Source of the DNA: Collimonas fungivorans
GTDB taxonomy: Bacteria; Pseudomonadota; Gammaproteobacteria; Burkholderiales; Burkholderiaceae_D
NCBI RefSeq assembly: GCF_001584145.1
Contig: NZ_CP013232.1
Location: 1,054,001 to 1,118,000, forward strand
Direction: 5' to 3'
Length of the DNA stretch: 64,000 nt
A program made the position numbers and the translations under genes. Shown one piece after another: positions 1-11,163 of the stretch. A model generated the notes under the pieces. The model was not told the origin of the DNA and made no database searches. It saw only the letters and a program-made list of their open reading frames with translations. Positions within the stretch are counted from its first letter, which is position 1. Each line of letters opens with the position of its first letter.

Positions 1-254
1 GGGTTCTTTGCTAAAGCGATCTAAAACGATGATTATAAAGTACGCAGCCGACTCGCTCCTAGCATTGGGGCCTGGCAGACATGGTTTTTTGACGTAAAGA
101 CAATCGCGCAGGCGGATTTGCCACGGATCGCCGGCTTCTATACTTGATCTGGGATAAGGAAACCCGGATTTTCGATATACCGCAAGCCGATTGCGGGTGT
201 AAAATCCTTTCCGCTGCCTTGGGACTTAGATTCATTCAAACACCGGGGCAATGC
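1..254. other. Left-edge intergenic sequence without a recognised gene
   Basis: I find no convincing coding frame or RNA gene here. A TATACT hexamer (139-144) and a TAAAAT hexamer (200-205) upstream of the riboswitch could be -10 elements of the thiamine operon, but neither has a good -35 box at 16-18 bp. The minus-strand frame that runs through 138-431 overlaps the riboswitch and resembles nothing I know, so I do not call it a gene. Confidence 0.5.
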
Positions 255-350
255 AACGCTAGGGGTCCTGATTGCTGAAATGCCAATGCAATCGGGTGAG
301 AAATACCCTCGAACCTGATCTGGGTAATGCCAGCGAAGGGAAGCTGTCGA
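255..350 (+). promoter_or_regulatory. TPP riboswitch (thi-box) aptamer
   Basis: The RNA shows the conserved thi-box elements: AGGGGTCC (261-268), a P3a-type hairpin with GATTGC pairing GCAATC, GGGTGAGAAATACCC, then CTGATCTGGGTAATGCCAGC with AGGGA (about 315-341). The consensus has CTGATCTGGATAATGCCAGC, so there is one G for A change. In this class, thiamine pyrophosphate binding turns off thiamine synthesis genes. The aptamer lies about 105 nt upstream of thiC and should control the whole thiC-S-G-D-E operon. Confidence 0.96.
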
Positions 351-408
351 GATGTAACCGGCCGATTCACAATGCTGTTCCGTGATCCCGCGCCACCAGA
401 CTCGAAAA

Positions 409-2377
<1,969 letters not shown>

Positions 2378-2385
2378 GGCCGATG

Positions 2386-2586
2386 ATGGAAATCGTTCTG
2401 AACGGTGCACCGCATCCGCTGGCTGACGGCGAGAACCTGCAACAGCTGATCACGGCGCTGGAACTGGCCGGCAAGGCGGTGGCGGTCGCCGTCAACCGGC
2501 AGGTGGTGCCGGCCAGCCTGTGGCCGCAGCGCGTCTTGCAACCGCAAGACAAGGTTGACGTGGTGCGCGCTATCGGCGGCGGCTGA
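2386..2586 (+). CDS. thiS: Sulfur carrier protein ThiS
   Basis: This small ubiquitin-fold protein (66 residues from the ATG at 2386) carries sulfur as a C-terminal thiocarboxylate for thiazole formation. The diagnostic features are its size, the MEIVLNG start and the C-terminal Gly-Gly that is adenylated and sulfurated. ATG codons at 2383 and 2386 are both possible starts, and a GTG at 2374 overlaps the thiC stop codon. The ThiS family usually begins at the equivalent of 2386. It sits between thiC and thiG. No thiF-type adenylyltransferase is encoded in this window, so activation must come from elsewhere. Confidence 0.93.
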   Translation: MEIVLNGAPHPLADGENLQQLITALELAGKAVAVAVNRQVVPASLWPQRVLQPQDKVDVVRAIGGG

Positions 2587-2590
2587 AACC

Positions 2591-2620
2591 GTAGGGTGGG
2601 CATAGCATGCCCACCCTGCA
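2591..2620. repeat. Palindromic repeat, GTAGGG family, copy 1 (short form)
   Basis: GGGTGGGCA (2594-2602) and TGCCCACCC (2608-2616) form a perfect 9-bp stem with a 5-nt loop, in the 58-nt gap between thiS and thiG. The ends (GTAGGGTGGGCA and its complement) recur at 9170-9268 and 17164-17216. In the thi transcript this hairpin could stabilise the upstream mRNA or lower thiG expression; that role is inferred. Confidence 0.7.
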
Positions 2621-2644
2621 ACTTTCTTTATTAGAGGATTTGTC

Positions 2645-3457
2645 ATGAATCTGAACTCATCTCCCGCAACGGGACAAGCAGACTCCGGCCTGACCATCGC
2701 CGGCAAGACCTACAGCTCGCGGCTGCTGGTCGGCAGCGGCAAGTACCGCGACCTAGAGCAGACACGCGCCGCCACCGAAGCCAGCGGCGCCGAAATCATC
2801 ACGGTGGCGATCCGGCGCGTCAACATCGGCCAGGATCCGAAAGCGCCCAACCTGCTGGACGTGGTGCCGCCGTCGCGTTACACCATCCTGCCCAACACGG
2901 CAGGTTGCTACACCGCGGCCGATGCGATCTATACCCTGCAGCTCGGGCGTGAACTGCTGAACGGACACAAGCTGGCCAAGCTGGAAGTGCTGGGCGACGA
3001 ACGCACGCTGTTTCCCAACATGCCGGAGACCTTGAAAGCGGCCGAGGCACTGGTCAAGGACGGCTTCGACGTCATGGTGTATTGCAGCGATGATCCGATC
3101 CAGGCACGCCTGCTGGAAGAAATCGGTTGCGTCGCGGTGATGCCGCTGGCGTCGCTGATCGGTTCCGGCATGGGCATCTTGAACCCGTGGAACCTGTCGC
3201 TGATCATCGAACAGGCCAAGGTGCCGGTGCTGGTCGATGCCGGCGTCGGCACGGCGTCCGATGCGGCGATTGCGATGGAGCTGGGCTGCGACGGCGTGCT
3301 GATGAATACCGCGATTGCTGGCGCCCAGGACCCGATCCGGATGGCGCGGGCGATGCGACTGGCGATTGAAGCCGGGCGCGAAGCGTTTCTCGCCGGCCGG
3401 ATTCCGAAACGCTTTGCAGCATCGCCGTCTTCGCCGATGGCCGGACGACTCAAGTGA
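2645..3457 (+). CDS. thiG: Thiazole synthase ThiG
   Basis: ThiG (270 residues) condenses 1-deoxyxylulose 5-phosphate, dehydroglycine and ThiS thiocarboxylate into the thiazole phosphate carboxylate. The TIM-barrel signatures are visible: the early [15 protein letters not shown] strand, the KLEVLGDE segment typical of the catalytic region, and the phosphate-binding [18 protein letters not shown] near the C-terminus. The ATG follows an AGAGGA-like site. It ends in a 4-base GTGA overlap with thiD, implying coupled translation. The dehydroglycine supplier (ThiO or ThiH) is not in the operon. DXP is made by dxs, also in this window. Confidence 0.97.
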   Translation: MNLNSSPATGQADSGLTIAGKTYSSRLLVGSGKYRDLEQTRAATEASGAEIITVAIRRVNIGQDPKAPNLLDVVPPSRYTILPNTAGCYTAADAIYTLQLGRELLNGHKLAKLEVLGDERTLFPNMPETLKAAEALVKDGFDVMVYCSDDPIQARLLEEIGCVAVMPLASLIGSGMGILNPWNLSLIIEQAKVPVLVDAGVGTASDAAIAMELGCDGVLMNTAIAGAQDPIRMARAMRLAIEAGREAFLAGRIPKRFAASPSSPMAGRLK

Positions 3458-4269
3458 AAGCAGGTGCTGCGCCGCCACCCTGCGTGCTGGTGTTTTCCGG
3501 CTCGGATCCGAGCGGCGGCGCCGGTTTGCAGGCCGACATCACGGCGATTGCCGCACTCGGCGCACATCCTTTATCGGTAGTGACGGTGCTGACGGTGCAG
3601 GATAACCAGCACGTGTTCGGCGTCCATCCAGTGGCTGCCGAACTGGTGCGGCAACAGGCGCAGGCGCTGGTCGACCGCATCGATATTTCCGCGGTCAAGC
3701 TCGGCATCGTCGGCAATCGCGCCAATGCCGAAGCGATTGCCGCGGTTATCCGCGAACTGCGTTCACGGCAGCCCGATTTACCGGTGGTGTTCGATTCGGT
3801 GCTGGCGACCGGCGGCGGCGACAGCCTGGCAAGCGACGACCCGGTCGCGGCGCTGGCCCCGCTATTCGAGCTGGCCACGGTGATTACGCCGAACCGGATT
3901 GAGGCTGACCGCTTGTGCGGCGCCGAGATCGGTCCTGAGCAACAAGCCATGCTGCTGCTTGAGCGCGGCTGCCGGCATGTACTGCTGAAGGGCGGCCATG
4001 GACCGGAACCGGATGAAGTCTTGAACCGCTGGATCAGCAAGACGCAGCAACGCAACTGGCGCTGGCCGCGCCTGCCGGGCGAATTCCACGGCAGCGGCTG
4101 CACCTTGGCGGCGGCGTTGTCGGCGCTGCTGGCGCAAGGCATGGACATGGAGCCGGCGATAGACGCTGCGCAAACCTATTGCCAGCAGACTTTGGCGGCA
4201 TCCTATGCAATCGCGGCCGGCCAGCGCATCCCTAGCCGCACTCTGCCATTCTTAAAATTACGAGGATAA
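3454..4269 (+). CDS. thiD: Hydroxymethylpyrimidine/phosphomethylpyrimidine kinase ThiD
   Basis: This 271-residue ribokinase-fold enzyme phosphorylates HMP and HMP-P to HMP-PP for coupling by ThiE. The N-terminal [16 protein letters not shown] motif is the HMP kinase signature, and HGSGCT (C216) holds the anion hole and catalytic region of the family. The start is GTG at 3454, overlapping the thiG stop as GTGA. The next gene, thiE, begins 4 nt after its stop. The sequence is of the compact betaproteobacterial ThiD type and is not fused to ThiE. Confidence 0.93.
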   Translation: MKAGAAPPPCVLVFSGSDPSGGAGLQADITAIAALGAHPLSVVTVLTVQDNQHVFGVHPVAAELVRQQAQALVDRIDISAVKLGIVGNRANAEAIAAVIRELRSRQPDLPVVFDSVLATGGGDSLASDDPVAALAPLFELATVITPNRIEADRLCGAEIGPEQQAMLLLERGCRHVLLKGGHGPEPDEVLNRWISKTQQRNWRWPRLPGEFHGSGCTLAAALSALLAQGMDMEPAIDAAQTYCQQTLAASYAIAAGQRIPSRTLPFLKLRG

Positions 4270-4273
4270 AGCG

Positions 4274-4888
4274 ATGAAGGGTTTATACATCGTCACACCC
4301 GATTGGGACGACACCGACAAATTGTTGCAGGTAAGCGAGCAAGCCTTGCAGGGCGGCGCGGCCTTGCTGCAGTACCGGCACAAGACCGCGGATGCCGTGC
4401 AACGGCGGCAACAAGCCGAAGCTTTGCTGAAATTGTGCCGGCGTTATCAACGGCCGTTTATCGTCAACGATTATGTCGAGCTGTGCATGGAACTGGGAGC
4501 CGACGGCATCCACGTCGGCGGCACCGACGCCAGCGTGGCCGAAGTGCGGGCCACGGTGGGCGCGGACAAGATTGTCGGCGCGTCCTGTTACGGCGATCTG
4601 GAACTGGCGCATGCCGCCTACCGCGACGGCGCCAGCTATGTGGCTTTCGGCGGATTTTATCCGTCGCGCGTCAAGAAATATCCGGTCACTACGCCGCCCG
4701 ACATCGTCACCCGCGCCAAAGCGCAAATCGCGGCGCCGAACGTGGTGATCGGCGGCATGACGCAAGAGAATGCAGCGCCACTGATTGCCGCCGGCGCCGA
4801 TATGGTGGCCGCCATCAGCAGCGTTTACCTGGCTGACGATCCTGTCGCTGCGGCGCGCAGCTTCGTTGCGTTATTTGAAAATCGCTAG
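4274..4888 (+). CDS. thiE: Thiamine phosphate synthase ThiE
   Basis: ThiE (204 residues) joins HMP-PP and thiazole phosphate to give thiamine monophosphate. Family motifs are present in order: LLQYRHK near residue 35, the FIVNDYVELC strand, GADGIHVG, GASCYGD, and the phosphate-binding VVIGGM and AAGADMVAAISSV near the end. It is the last gene of the operon. Its stop codon is one base from the stop codon of the convergent dps gene, and no terminator hairpin separates them. Confidence 0.96.
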   Translation: MKGLYIVTPDWDDTDKLLQVSEQALQGGAALLQYRHKTADAVQRRQQAEALLKLCRRYQRPFIVNDYVELCMELGADGIHVGGTDASVAEVRATVGADKIVGASCYGDLELAHAAYRDGASYVAFGGFYPSRVKKYPVTTPPDIVTRAKAQIAAPNVVIGGMTQENAAPLIAAGADMVAAISSVYLADDPVAAARSFVALFENR

Positions 4889-4889
4889 A

Positions 4890-5378
4890 TCAGGTTTCCA
4901 GCAGGCTGCGCAGCATCCACGCATTTTTTTCATGCAGCTGCATACGCTGCGTCAGCAAGTCCGCGGTCGGTTCATCCGAGGCGGCGTCAACCACCGGGAA
5001 AATCGAACGCGCGGTGCGGGTGACGGCTTCCTGCCCTTGCACCAGCTGCTGGATCATGGCGGTCGCGTTCGGCACGCCTTCCTCTTCCGTAATCGAGGTC
5101 AGCTTGGAGAAGGCCTTGTAGGTAGCCGGCGCCGGGTAGCCGAGCGCGCGTATCCGTTCCGCGATCAGGTCCACCGCCAGCCACAGTTCGTTGTACTGGG
5201 TTTCGAACATCAGGTGCAATGTATTGAACATCGGCCCGGTGACGTTCCAGTGGAAATTATGGGTTTTCAGGTACAAGGTGTAGGTATCGGCCAGCAGCTT
5301 GCTGAGCCCGTCGGCGATTTTCTTGCGATCCTTGTCGCTGATGCCGATGTCGATGACGGCGACGCTTTTCTTTACCAT
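4890..5378 (-). CDS. dps: Dps-family DNA-binding ferritin
   Basis: This 162-residue protein belongs to the Dps/bacterioferritin-like family, dodecamers that oxidise and store iron and protect DNA under starvation or peroxide stress. The inter-subunit ferroxidase ligands align with E. coli Dps: H43 (HWNVTG), H55, E59, D70 and E74. The start at 5378 is chosen because AGAAGGAG lies just upstream; longer upstream frames lack such a site. The short N-terminal tail has few lysines, so DNA binding may be weaker than in E. coli Dps. oxyR, a known peroxide regulator of dps elsewhere, is at 51388-52335. Confidence 0.95.
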   Translation of the reverse strand: MVKKSVAVIDIGISDKDRKKIADGLSKLLADTYTLYLKTHNFHWNVTGPMFNTLHLMFETQYNELWLAVDLIAERIRALGYPAPATYKAFSKLTSITEEEGVPNATAMIQQLVQGQEAVTRTARSIFPVVDAASDEPTADLLTQRMQLHEKNAWMLRSLLET

Positions 5379-5472
5379 TGCGCTACTCCTTCTAACAGTG
5401 ATGTATGAAGACTTGCAGTTCGATTTTAAGTCAATTCGCCGCAGGCAAAGCAATGCGCGTGTTTTTCCCCGC

Positions 5473-6699
5473 TTAACCGGGGACGGCAGTACTGGCAGCC
5501 GGCTGCGCTCGGCGATACATGCTGACGGTCAAAGCTACCGCGGCCAGCGACGCCACGGCGGCGAACAGGAACACTTCCGGATAACCGAACTGGCCCACGA
5601 TCAATCCCGCCAGCGGACCTGTGACGCCCAGCGCCAGGTCGAGGAACACCGAATAGGCGCCGAGGGCGCTGCCGCGGTTGGTGGCCGGCACCAGGTTTAC
5701 CGCTTCCACACCGAGCGCGGGGAAGATCAGGGCAAAACCGAAACCGGTGAGCGACGCGCCGACCAGCGCCAGCGCAGGTGAGCTGGCCTGCCACAACAGC
5801 AACAGGCCAAGCGCTTCGACCGAAAAACAGACGATCGCCACCCGGAAACCGCCGAAGCGCGAGATGGTGCTGGCGAACAGCAGGCGCGCGCCGACAAAGA
5901 AGGTTCCGAACAAGGTCAGGGAAAATGCCGCATTGGGCCATTGGTGGCTGGCGTAAAACAAGGTGATGAAAGTGGCGATGGAACCGAAGCCGATCGAGCC
6001 CAGGGCCAGGCCCATGCCATGTGGAAATACTTTGCGCAATACGTGCTGGAACGGCAAGTGTTCGCCGCGCACCACGGCTGTCGCCGCTTTCAGGCGCGCC
6101 AGCAGGAAACCGCCCAGCGACAGCACGGTCACCGTGGCGCCTACCGCCGCCAGGCCCCAGGCATGGTGGATCACCACGCCCAGCGGCGCACCGATAGCCA
6201 GTGCGCCATAAGTGGCGATGCCGTTCCAGGAAATCATGCGCGCAGTGTGCTGGGCGCCGACCCGGCCAATGCCCCAGGTAATCGCGCCGGTGCCGACCAT
6301 GCTCTCGCCGCAGCCGAGCACCAGCCGGCCGATCAGCAGGATGGCCAGGCTCAGCGCCGGCATGTGCGGAAAGAACCCCGCCGCCAGCAGGAACACGCCG
6401 CTGATGCTGCAGCCGGCCAGGCCGCGCAGGACGGCGGTCTTGGGGCCGACCGAATCGGCCATGCGGCCGGCGAACGGCCGGCTCAGCAGGGTCGCCAGGT
6501 ATTGCATGCTGATCGCCAGGCCGGCCAGCACCGAGCTGTAGCCGAGGTCGGTATGGACGTAGCCGGGCAGCACCGCCAGCGGTATGCCGATTGCCAGATA
6601 GCAAATGAATGTAAAAAATGCAGTAGAAACGATGTGGAACGTGACGGCGGTCCCGGACGGCGGCTGGCTGGCGCGGTCGAGACTAACTTCTTCGGGCAT
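5473..6699 (-). CDS. MFS transporter of the YhhS type
   Basis: This is a 12-helix major facilitator (408 residues from the ATG at 6699). It closely resembles E. coli YhhS along its length, for example [15 protein letters not shown] and [19 protein letters not shown] in the first loop, and [19 protein letters not shown] near the C-terminus. YhhS-type proteins are inner-membrane proton-driven exporters of poorly defined range. The start was chosen because the upstream extension is not membrane-like or family-like. It precedes dps on the same strand by 94 nt, with a TTGACT-containing stretch between that may hold the dps promoter. Confidence 0.9.
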   Translation of the reverse strand: MPEEVSLDRASQPPSGTAVTFHIVSTAFFTFICYLAIGIPLAVLPGYVHTDLGYSSVLAGLAISMQYLATLLSRPFAGRMADSVGPKTAVLRGLAGCSISGVFLLAAGFFPHMPALSLAILLIGRLVLGCGESMVGTGAITWGIGRVGAQHTARMISWNGIATYGALAIGAPLGVVIHHAWGLAAVGATVTVLSLGGFLLARLKAATAVVRGEHLPFQHVLRKVFPHGMGLALGSIGFGSIATFITLFYASHQWPNAAFSLTLFGTFFVGARLLFASTISRFGGFRVAIVCFSVEALGLLLLWQASSPALALVGASLTGFGFALIFPALGVEAVNLVPATNRGSALGAYSVFLDLALGVTGPLAGLIVGQFGYPEVFLFAAVASLAAVALTVSMYRRAQPAASTAVPG

Positions 6700-6855
6700 G
6701 GTGGACGACGACTTGGTTGTTGGGTTGATTAGGTGAATTGCTGAGAAGAGGATTGATGCGTTGCAGTATTTTACTCTCCTGGCCCCGATGCTGCTGGCGC
6801 TTGCCATTGGCGCGATGACAGCATGGTGCTGCCGGTCGCGATCATTGCGTCATCG

Positions 6856-6894
6856 TTGCATCGGGCAACTGCCGGCGCAGCTTATAATGGCGGC
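6856..6894 (+). promoter_or_regulatory. Predicted uvrD promoter with leaderless geometry
   Basis: A perfect TATAAT (6883-6888) ends six bases before the uvrD ATG (6895), so transcription would be expected to start at or next to the A of the start codon. The nearest -35-like box is TTGCAT (6856-6861), but its 21-bp spacer is long. There is no Shine-Dalgarno sequence before the ATG, which fits a leaderless mRNA. Confidence 0.5.
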
Positions 6895-9174
6895 ATGCAA
6901 AATCTTCTTCATAACCTCAATCCAGAACAGCTCGCGGCGGTCACCTTGCCGGCGCAATCCGCACTCATCCTGGCCGGCGCCGGTTCCGGCAAGACGCGGG
7001 TGCTGACCACCCGCATCGCCTGGCTGATCCAGACCGGCCAGGTATCGCCGTCCGGCGTGCTGGCGGTGACCTTCACCAACAAGGCGTCGAAGGAAATGAT
7101 GACGCGCTTGTCGGCGATGTTGCCGATCAATACACGCGGCATGTGGATAGGGACTTTCCATGGCTTGTGCAACCGCCTGTTGCGCGCCCATTACCGCGAC
7201 GCCGCTTTGCCGCAGACTTTCCAGATCCTGGATTCGCAGGACCAGCTGTCGGCCATCAAGCGTTTGCTGAAATCGCTCAATGTCGACGATGAAAAATACC
7301 CGCCGCGCAACCTGATGTACTTCATCAACGGCGCCAAGGACCAGGGCTTGCGCGCCAACGAAGTCGAGGCGAACGACGATTACAACCGCAAGTTCGTCGA
7401 GCTGTACGACCTGTACGACCAGCAATGCCAGCGCGAAGGCGTGGTCGATTTCGCCGAGCTGCTGCTGCGCACCTATGAACTGCTGAGCCGCAACCAGCCA
7501 CTGCGTGAGCACTACCAGTCGCGCTTCAAGCACATCCTGGTGGACGAGTTCCAGGACACCAACGACCTGCAATACAAATGGCTCAAGCTGATGGCGGGCC
7601 AGCGCGGCGCGGTGTTTGCGGTGGGCGACGACGACCAGAGCATCTATGCTTTCCGCGGCGCCAACGTCGGCAACATGAGCGCGTTCGAGCATGAGTTCCG
7701 GGTCGAGAACCTGATCAAGCTGGAGCAGAATTACCGTTCCCACGGCCATATCCTGGACAGCGCCAACACGCTGATCGCCAACAACAGCAAGCGCCTCGGC
7801 AAGAACCTGCGCACCGACGCTGGCCATGGCGAACCGGTGCGGATCTATGAAGCCACCAGCGACCTGCAGGAAGCGCAGTGGATCGTCGAAGAAACCAAGA
7901 GCCTGATCAACGACGGCGCCAGCCGCAGCGAAATCGCCGTGCTGTACCGCTCGAATGCGCAGTCGCGGGTGATCGAACACGCCCTGGTGGCGTCGGGCAT
8001 CCCTTACCGGGTGTACGGCGGCCAGCGTTATTTCGAACGGGCCGAGGTCAAGCATGCAATCGCCTACCTGCAGCTGATGGACAATCCGCACAACGATTCG
8101 GCCTTCCTGCGCGTGGTGAATTTCCCGGCGCGCGGCATCGGCGCGCGCTCGCTGGAGCAGTTGCAGGATGCTGCCAAGCAGTACGGCATCTCCTTGTACG
8201 CAGCGGTGCCGTATGTGGCCGGAAAGGCCGGCGCCACGCTCGGTTCCTTCCTCAAGCTGATCGAAGGCGGACGCTTTGAAACCCAGCATCTGCCGCTGCC
8301 GGAAATGGTGCAGGTAGTGCTCGACCTGAGCGGCCTGATGCAGCATTACCAGAATGAAAAAGAAGGCGCCGACCGCATCGAGAATCTGGAGCAGCTGGTG
8401 AATGCTGCGACCCTATTTGTTTCGGAAGAAGGATTCGGCATCGATGCGCCGGCCTTGTTGGGCCCCAAGGCGCAGGCGGTGTCAGGCGCCGCCATCACCA
8501 CCGCCGACGGCATCGAGGTGTTCGATGCCGATGCGCCGCTGTCCGCAGTGATGTCGCCTTTGTCTGCCTTCCTCTCGCACGCATCGCTGGAGGCTGGCAA
8601 CAACCAGGCCCAGGCCGGCGAGGAAGCATTGCAGTTGATGACGGTGCATTCGGCCAAAGGCCTGGAGTTCGACGCGGTATTCATTACCGGCCTGGAAGAG
8701 GGGTTGTTCCCGCACGAGAATTCGCAGAAAGAGGACGCCGGCGTGGAAGAAGAGCGGCGCTTGATGTATGTCGCCATCACGCGTGCGAAAAAGCGGCTGT
8801 ACATGAGTTTTTCGCAAACCCGGATGCTGCATGGTCAGACCCGTTACAACATGCGCTCGCGCTTCTTTGACGAGTTGCCGGAAGATGCGCTGAAGTGGCT
8901 GTCGCCCAAGGTGCAGCAGCATAGCTGGTTCGCCAATGCCAAATCGGCCTGGGACGAGGCGCCCGAGAAGGCTGCCAACAGCATCTCCAAGAACTTCGGC
9001 CGGCGCGATATCGGCTGGCGCATTGGCGAGAACGTGGCGCACCTGAAGTTCGGCGAGGGCGTGATCGTGAATATCGAAGGCAGCGGCGGCAACGCCCGCG
9101 CCCATATCAATTTCGGCAAGCACGGCATGAAGCTGCTGGACCTGAGCGTGGCGAAGCTGGAGAAGGTTGCGTAG
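6895..9174 (+). CDS. uvrD: ATP-dependent DNA helicase UvrD/Rep/PcrA family
   Basis: This 759-residue superfamily 1A helicase unwinds DNA 3'-5' in excision and mismatch repair and in removal of stalled complexes. The helicase motifs are in order: Walker A GAGSGKT (28-34), motif Ia FTNKAS, Walker B DEFQD (217-221), motif III GDDDQSIYAFRGA, motif IV LEQNYRS, then VHSAKGLEF and YVAITRAK near 600-650. A charged C-terminal tail follows. The chosen ATG gives the typical PEQLAAV N-terminus. Its TAG stop codon is the TAG of a GTAGGG repeat end, discussed separately. It could equally be labelled Rep or PcrA. Confidence 0.94.
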   Translation: MQNLLHNLNPEQLAAVTLPAQSALILAGAGSGKTRVLTTRIAWLIQTGQVSPSGVLAVTFTNKASKEMMTRLSAMLPINTRGMWIGTFHGLCNRLLRAHYRDAALPQTFQILDSQDQLSAIKRLLKSLNVDDEKYPPRNLMYFINGAKDQGLRANEVEANDDYNRKFVELYDLYDQQCQREGVVDFAELLLRTYELLSRNQPLREHYQSRFKHILVDEFQDTNDLQYKWLKLMAGQRGAVFAVGDDDQSIYAFRGANVGNMSAFEHEFRVENLIKLEQNYRSHGHILDSANTLIANNSKRLGKNLRTDAGHGEPVRIYEATSDLQEAQWIVEETKSLINDGASRSEIAVLYRSNAQSRVIEHALVASGIPYRVYGGQRYFERAEVKHAIAYLQLMDNPHNDSAFLRVVNFPARGIGARSLEQLQDAAKQYGISLYAAVPYVAGKAGATLGSFLKLIEGGRFETQHLPLPEMVQVVLDLSGLMQHYQNEKEGADRIENLEQLVNAATLFVSEEGFGIDAPALLGPKAQAVSGAAITTADGIEVFDADAPLSAVMSPLSAFLSHASLEAGNNQAQAGEEALQLMTVHSAKGLEFDAVFITGLEEGLFPHENSQKEDAGVEEERRLMYVAITRAKKRLYMSFSQTRMLHGQTRYNMRSRFFDELPEDALKWLSPKVQQHSWFANAKSAWDEAPEKAANSISKNFGRRDIGWRIGENVAHLKFGEGVIVNIEGSGGNARAHINFGKHGMKLLDLSVAKLEKVA

Positions 9175-9268
9175 GGCGCGCAGCTGTGCCTACGCGTGAC
9201 CTCGAATTCATCATCATGCTGGTATCGGCGGTAACGCGTAGGCAAAAAAAATCTTGCCCACCCTGCGT
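9170..9268. repeat. GTAGGG-family repeat, copy 2 (long, interrupted form)
   Basis: GCGTAGGGCGCGCAGCTGTG with TGCCTACGCGTGAC (9187-9200) makes up the left part. GCGGTAACGCGTAGGCA (9227-9243) with TTGCCCACCCTGCG (9254-9267) makes up the right part. The internal GCGGTnACGCGTnGGCA core is shared with copy 3 at 17164-17216. The element fills the whole gap between the convergent uvrD and BPSS1780-family genes, and its TAG is the uvrD stop codon. Confidence 0.65.
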
Positions 9269-10078
9269 TCATTCTTGTGTGGGGTATTCCGCAGGCGGCG
9301 GCACGTCCGCTTCGGGTTTGCCGAAGATGTGGGTATAAGTAGGATAGAAAGAGCAATACATCACCACTGTCAGGGCGATCGACAGCGGCAGCAGGATCAT
9401 GATCGTGACCGCCTGGTTGCCGACCAGCACCGCGATCAATACGCTGACGATCGCCGGCAGTACAACGCCGATGCCGGCCCAGGCCAGTCCATATACGGTG
9501 AAGGCCTTGATTTCGCGCGACACCGCAAAGAAGCTGTAGAAAATGGCTTTCGATACGCTCATGTTTTTCCACATGATGAGCGGCGCCGCATACCAGAACG
9601 CCATCGCCGCCGGCGTGTAGACCGCGGCGGAAAACAGCATCGCCAGCGACATGCTGGAATCCTGTATCTCCTTGGGATCGAGCGCAGCCTGGCCGGTGAT
9701 CGTCAGCCAGAACACGCCGCCGTCGATCAGGGAGGAGGCGGCCAGGGCGATGACCGCCGCCACCAGGTACAGGGCGCCCAGGATCAGCAGGTTTTTCAGC
9801 GCAGGCGAACGGAAGCTGATCAGCAGCAGGTTGGGATAGACGCGCTTGCCCTGTTCGATCATCAGGCAGGCCTGCATGAAGGACATGGCAAATACCGGAA
9901 CCAGCATCAGCGGCAGCAATTGCCCAAGCAGCGGCACGAAACTGAGCAGCAGCATCAGGAACATGTAAGCCAGGAATAGAGTGGATATTTCGGCAGGCTG
10001 TTTGCGGAACAGCGCAAACCCCTCCTTGATCCATATCCATCCGGTTTTTGCAGGCAGTTTTTCCATTGTTTCAATCAA
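9269..10078 (-). CDS. BPSS1780-family inner membrane protein
   Basis: This is a polytopic membrane protein of 269 residues (265 if the inner ATG at 10066 is used). A short amphipathic start (GWIWIKEGFALFRKQP) is followed by about six hydrophobic segments and a hydrophilic tail ending PPPAEYPTQE. It matches the Burkholderiales group named BPSS1780 family, whose function is not known. It lies just downstream of thrB on the same strand (gap 9 nt), so the two are probably co-transcribed. No catalytic motif is visible, and I do not assign a function. Confidence 0.8.
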   Translation of the reverse strand: MIETMEKLPAKTGWIWIKEGFALFRKQPAEISTLFLAYMFLMLLLSFVPLLGQLLPLMLVPVFAMSFMQACLMIEQGKRVYPNLLLISFRSPALKNLLILGALYLVAAVIALAASSLIDGGVFWLTITGQAALDPKEIQDSSMSLAMLFSAAVYTPAAMAFWYAAPLIMWKNMSVSKAIFYSFFAVSREIKAFTVYGLAWAGIGVVLPAIVSVLIAVLVGNQAVTIMILLPLSIALTVVMYCSFYPTYTHIFGKPEADVPPPAEYPTQE

Positions 10079-10087
10079 GAATTTTGC

Positions 10088-11044
10088 TTAATACAGGAAC
10101 GGAGCCGGGTGGGCTACGCGTTCCCGAAGAATCCGTTCGAAATGGCCGGGGTCGTGCGGCGTCAGCATTTCTGCTTCGCGCGGCAAATAAAAATCGTAAA
10201 GCCGCGACAGCCAGAAGCGCAGGGCGCCGGCGCGCAGCATCGGCTGCCAGGCGCTTTGTTCGTCAGCGCTGAACGGCCGCACCGCATGATAAGCATCGAG
10301 CATAGCTCTCACCCGGCTGTCGTCAAGCTTGCCGCTGGCGAGATCTATGCACCAGTCGTTGACTGTGACCGCGAGGTCAAACAGCCAGGTGTCGCAGCCG
10401 GCGAAATAGAAATCGAAAAACCCTGTCAGCCGCTCGCCGTCGAACATCACGTTGTTGCGGAACAGGTCGGCATGCACCGGTCCGCTCGGCAACCGATTAT
10501 ACGTTTGCGAGGCGGCGAAGCTTTCCTGGAACGCCATTTCCTCGCGTAGCAGCTGTTGCCCTTGTTCCGGCAGGTAGGGCAGTACCACCGGCGTGGTTTC
10601 GCGCCACCAGGAAAGGCCGCGCAAATTCGGCTGGCGAATCGAGAAATCCTGCGCCGCCAGGTGCATCTTTGCCAGCATCGCGCCCACCGCTGCGCAATGC
10701 ACCGGCGCCGGCGCCAGCTGGCAATCGCCTTCCAGCTTGGTGACGATGGCGGCCGGCTTGCCATGCAGCGGATTGATGATCTGGCCCTGCAGGTTGGCGA
10801 TAGGCTCGGGCACCAGCACGCCGCGCTGCGCCAGGTGGCGCATCAGTTCCAGGTAGAACGGCAACTGTTCGAAACTGAGGTTTTCAAAGACCGTCAGCAC
10901 ATACTCGCCGCGCTCGGTGTCGATGAAAAAATTGCTGTTTTCGATGCCGGACGAGATGCCCCTGATCGCCAGTGCCTTGCCTAAGGAAAAGGGAGGGATC
11001 CACTGCGTGAGATCGTCCAGCGTGACGGGGGTAAATACTGCCAT
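10088..11044 (-). CDS. thrB: Homoserine kinase (ThrB, aminoglycoside-phosphotransferase fold)
   Basis: This 318-residue protein phosphorylates L-homoserine in threonine synthesis. It is of the APH/choline kinase-fold class found in many betaproteobacteria, not the GHMP kinase class of E. coli. The evidence is the [12 protein letters not shown] start, the [11 protein letters not shown] nucleotide-binding loop, [11 protein letters not shown] (the Brenner-type catalytic HxDxxxxN) and the following GFFDFYFAG metal-binding segment. The start at 11044 is the ATG beginning this family's usual N-terminus; eleven further in-frame codons upstream are probably untranslated. The DUF2782 gene lies 119 nt upstream on the same strand. 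Confidence 0.93.
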   Translation of the reverse strand: MAVFTPVTLDDLTQWIPPFSLGKALAIRGISSGIENSNFFIDTERGEYVLTVFENLSFEQLPFYLELMRHLAQRGVLVPEPIANLQGQIINPLHGKPAAIVTKLEGDCQLAPAPVHCAAVGAMLAKMHLAAQDFSIRQPNLRGLSWWRETTPVVLPYLPEQGQQLLREEMAFQESFAASQTYNRLPSGPVHADLFRNNVMFDGERLTGFFDFYFAGCDTWLFDLAVTVNDWCIDLASGKLDDSRVRAMLDAYHAVRPFSADEQSAWQPMLRAGALRFWLSRLYDFYLPREAEMLTPHDPGHFERILRERVAHPAPFLY

Positions 11045-11163
11045 GGGGAAAATCGGAAAAGGACAAGATTCGGACAAGGTTCAGGCCGGGTTGGAATGAA
11101 TATGCGGCAAATGCGCAGAGGTTTTCCGCGCATCAGCCGCATGGCTGCTGATGAATCGCCAGG

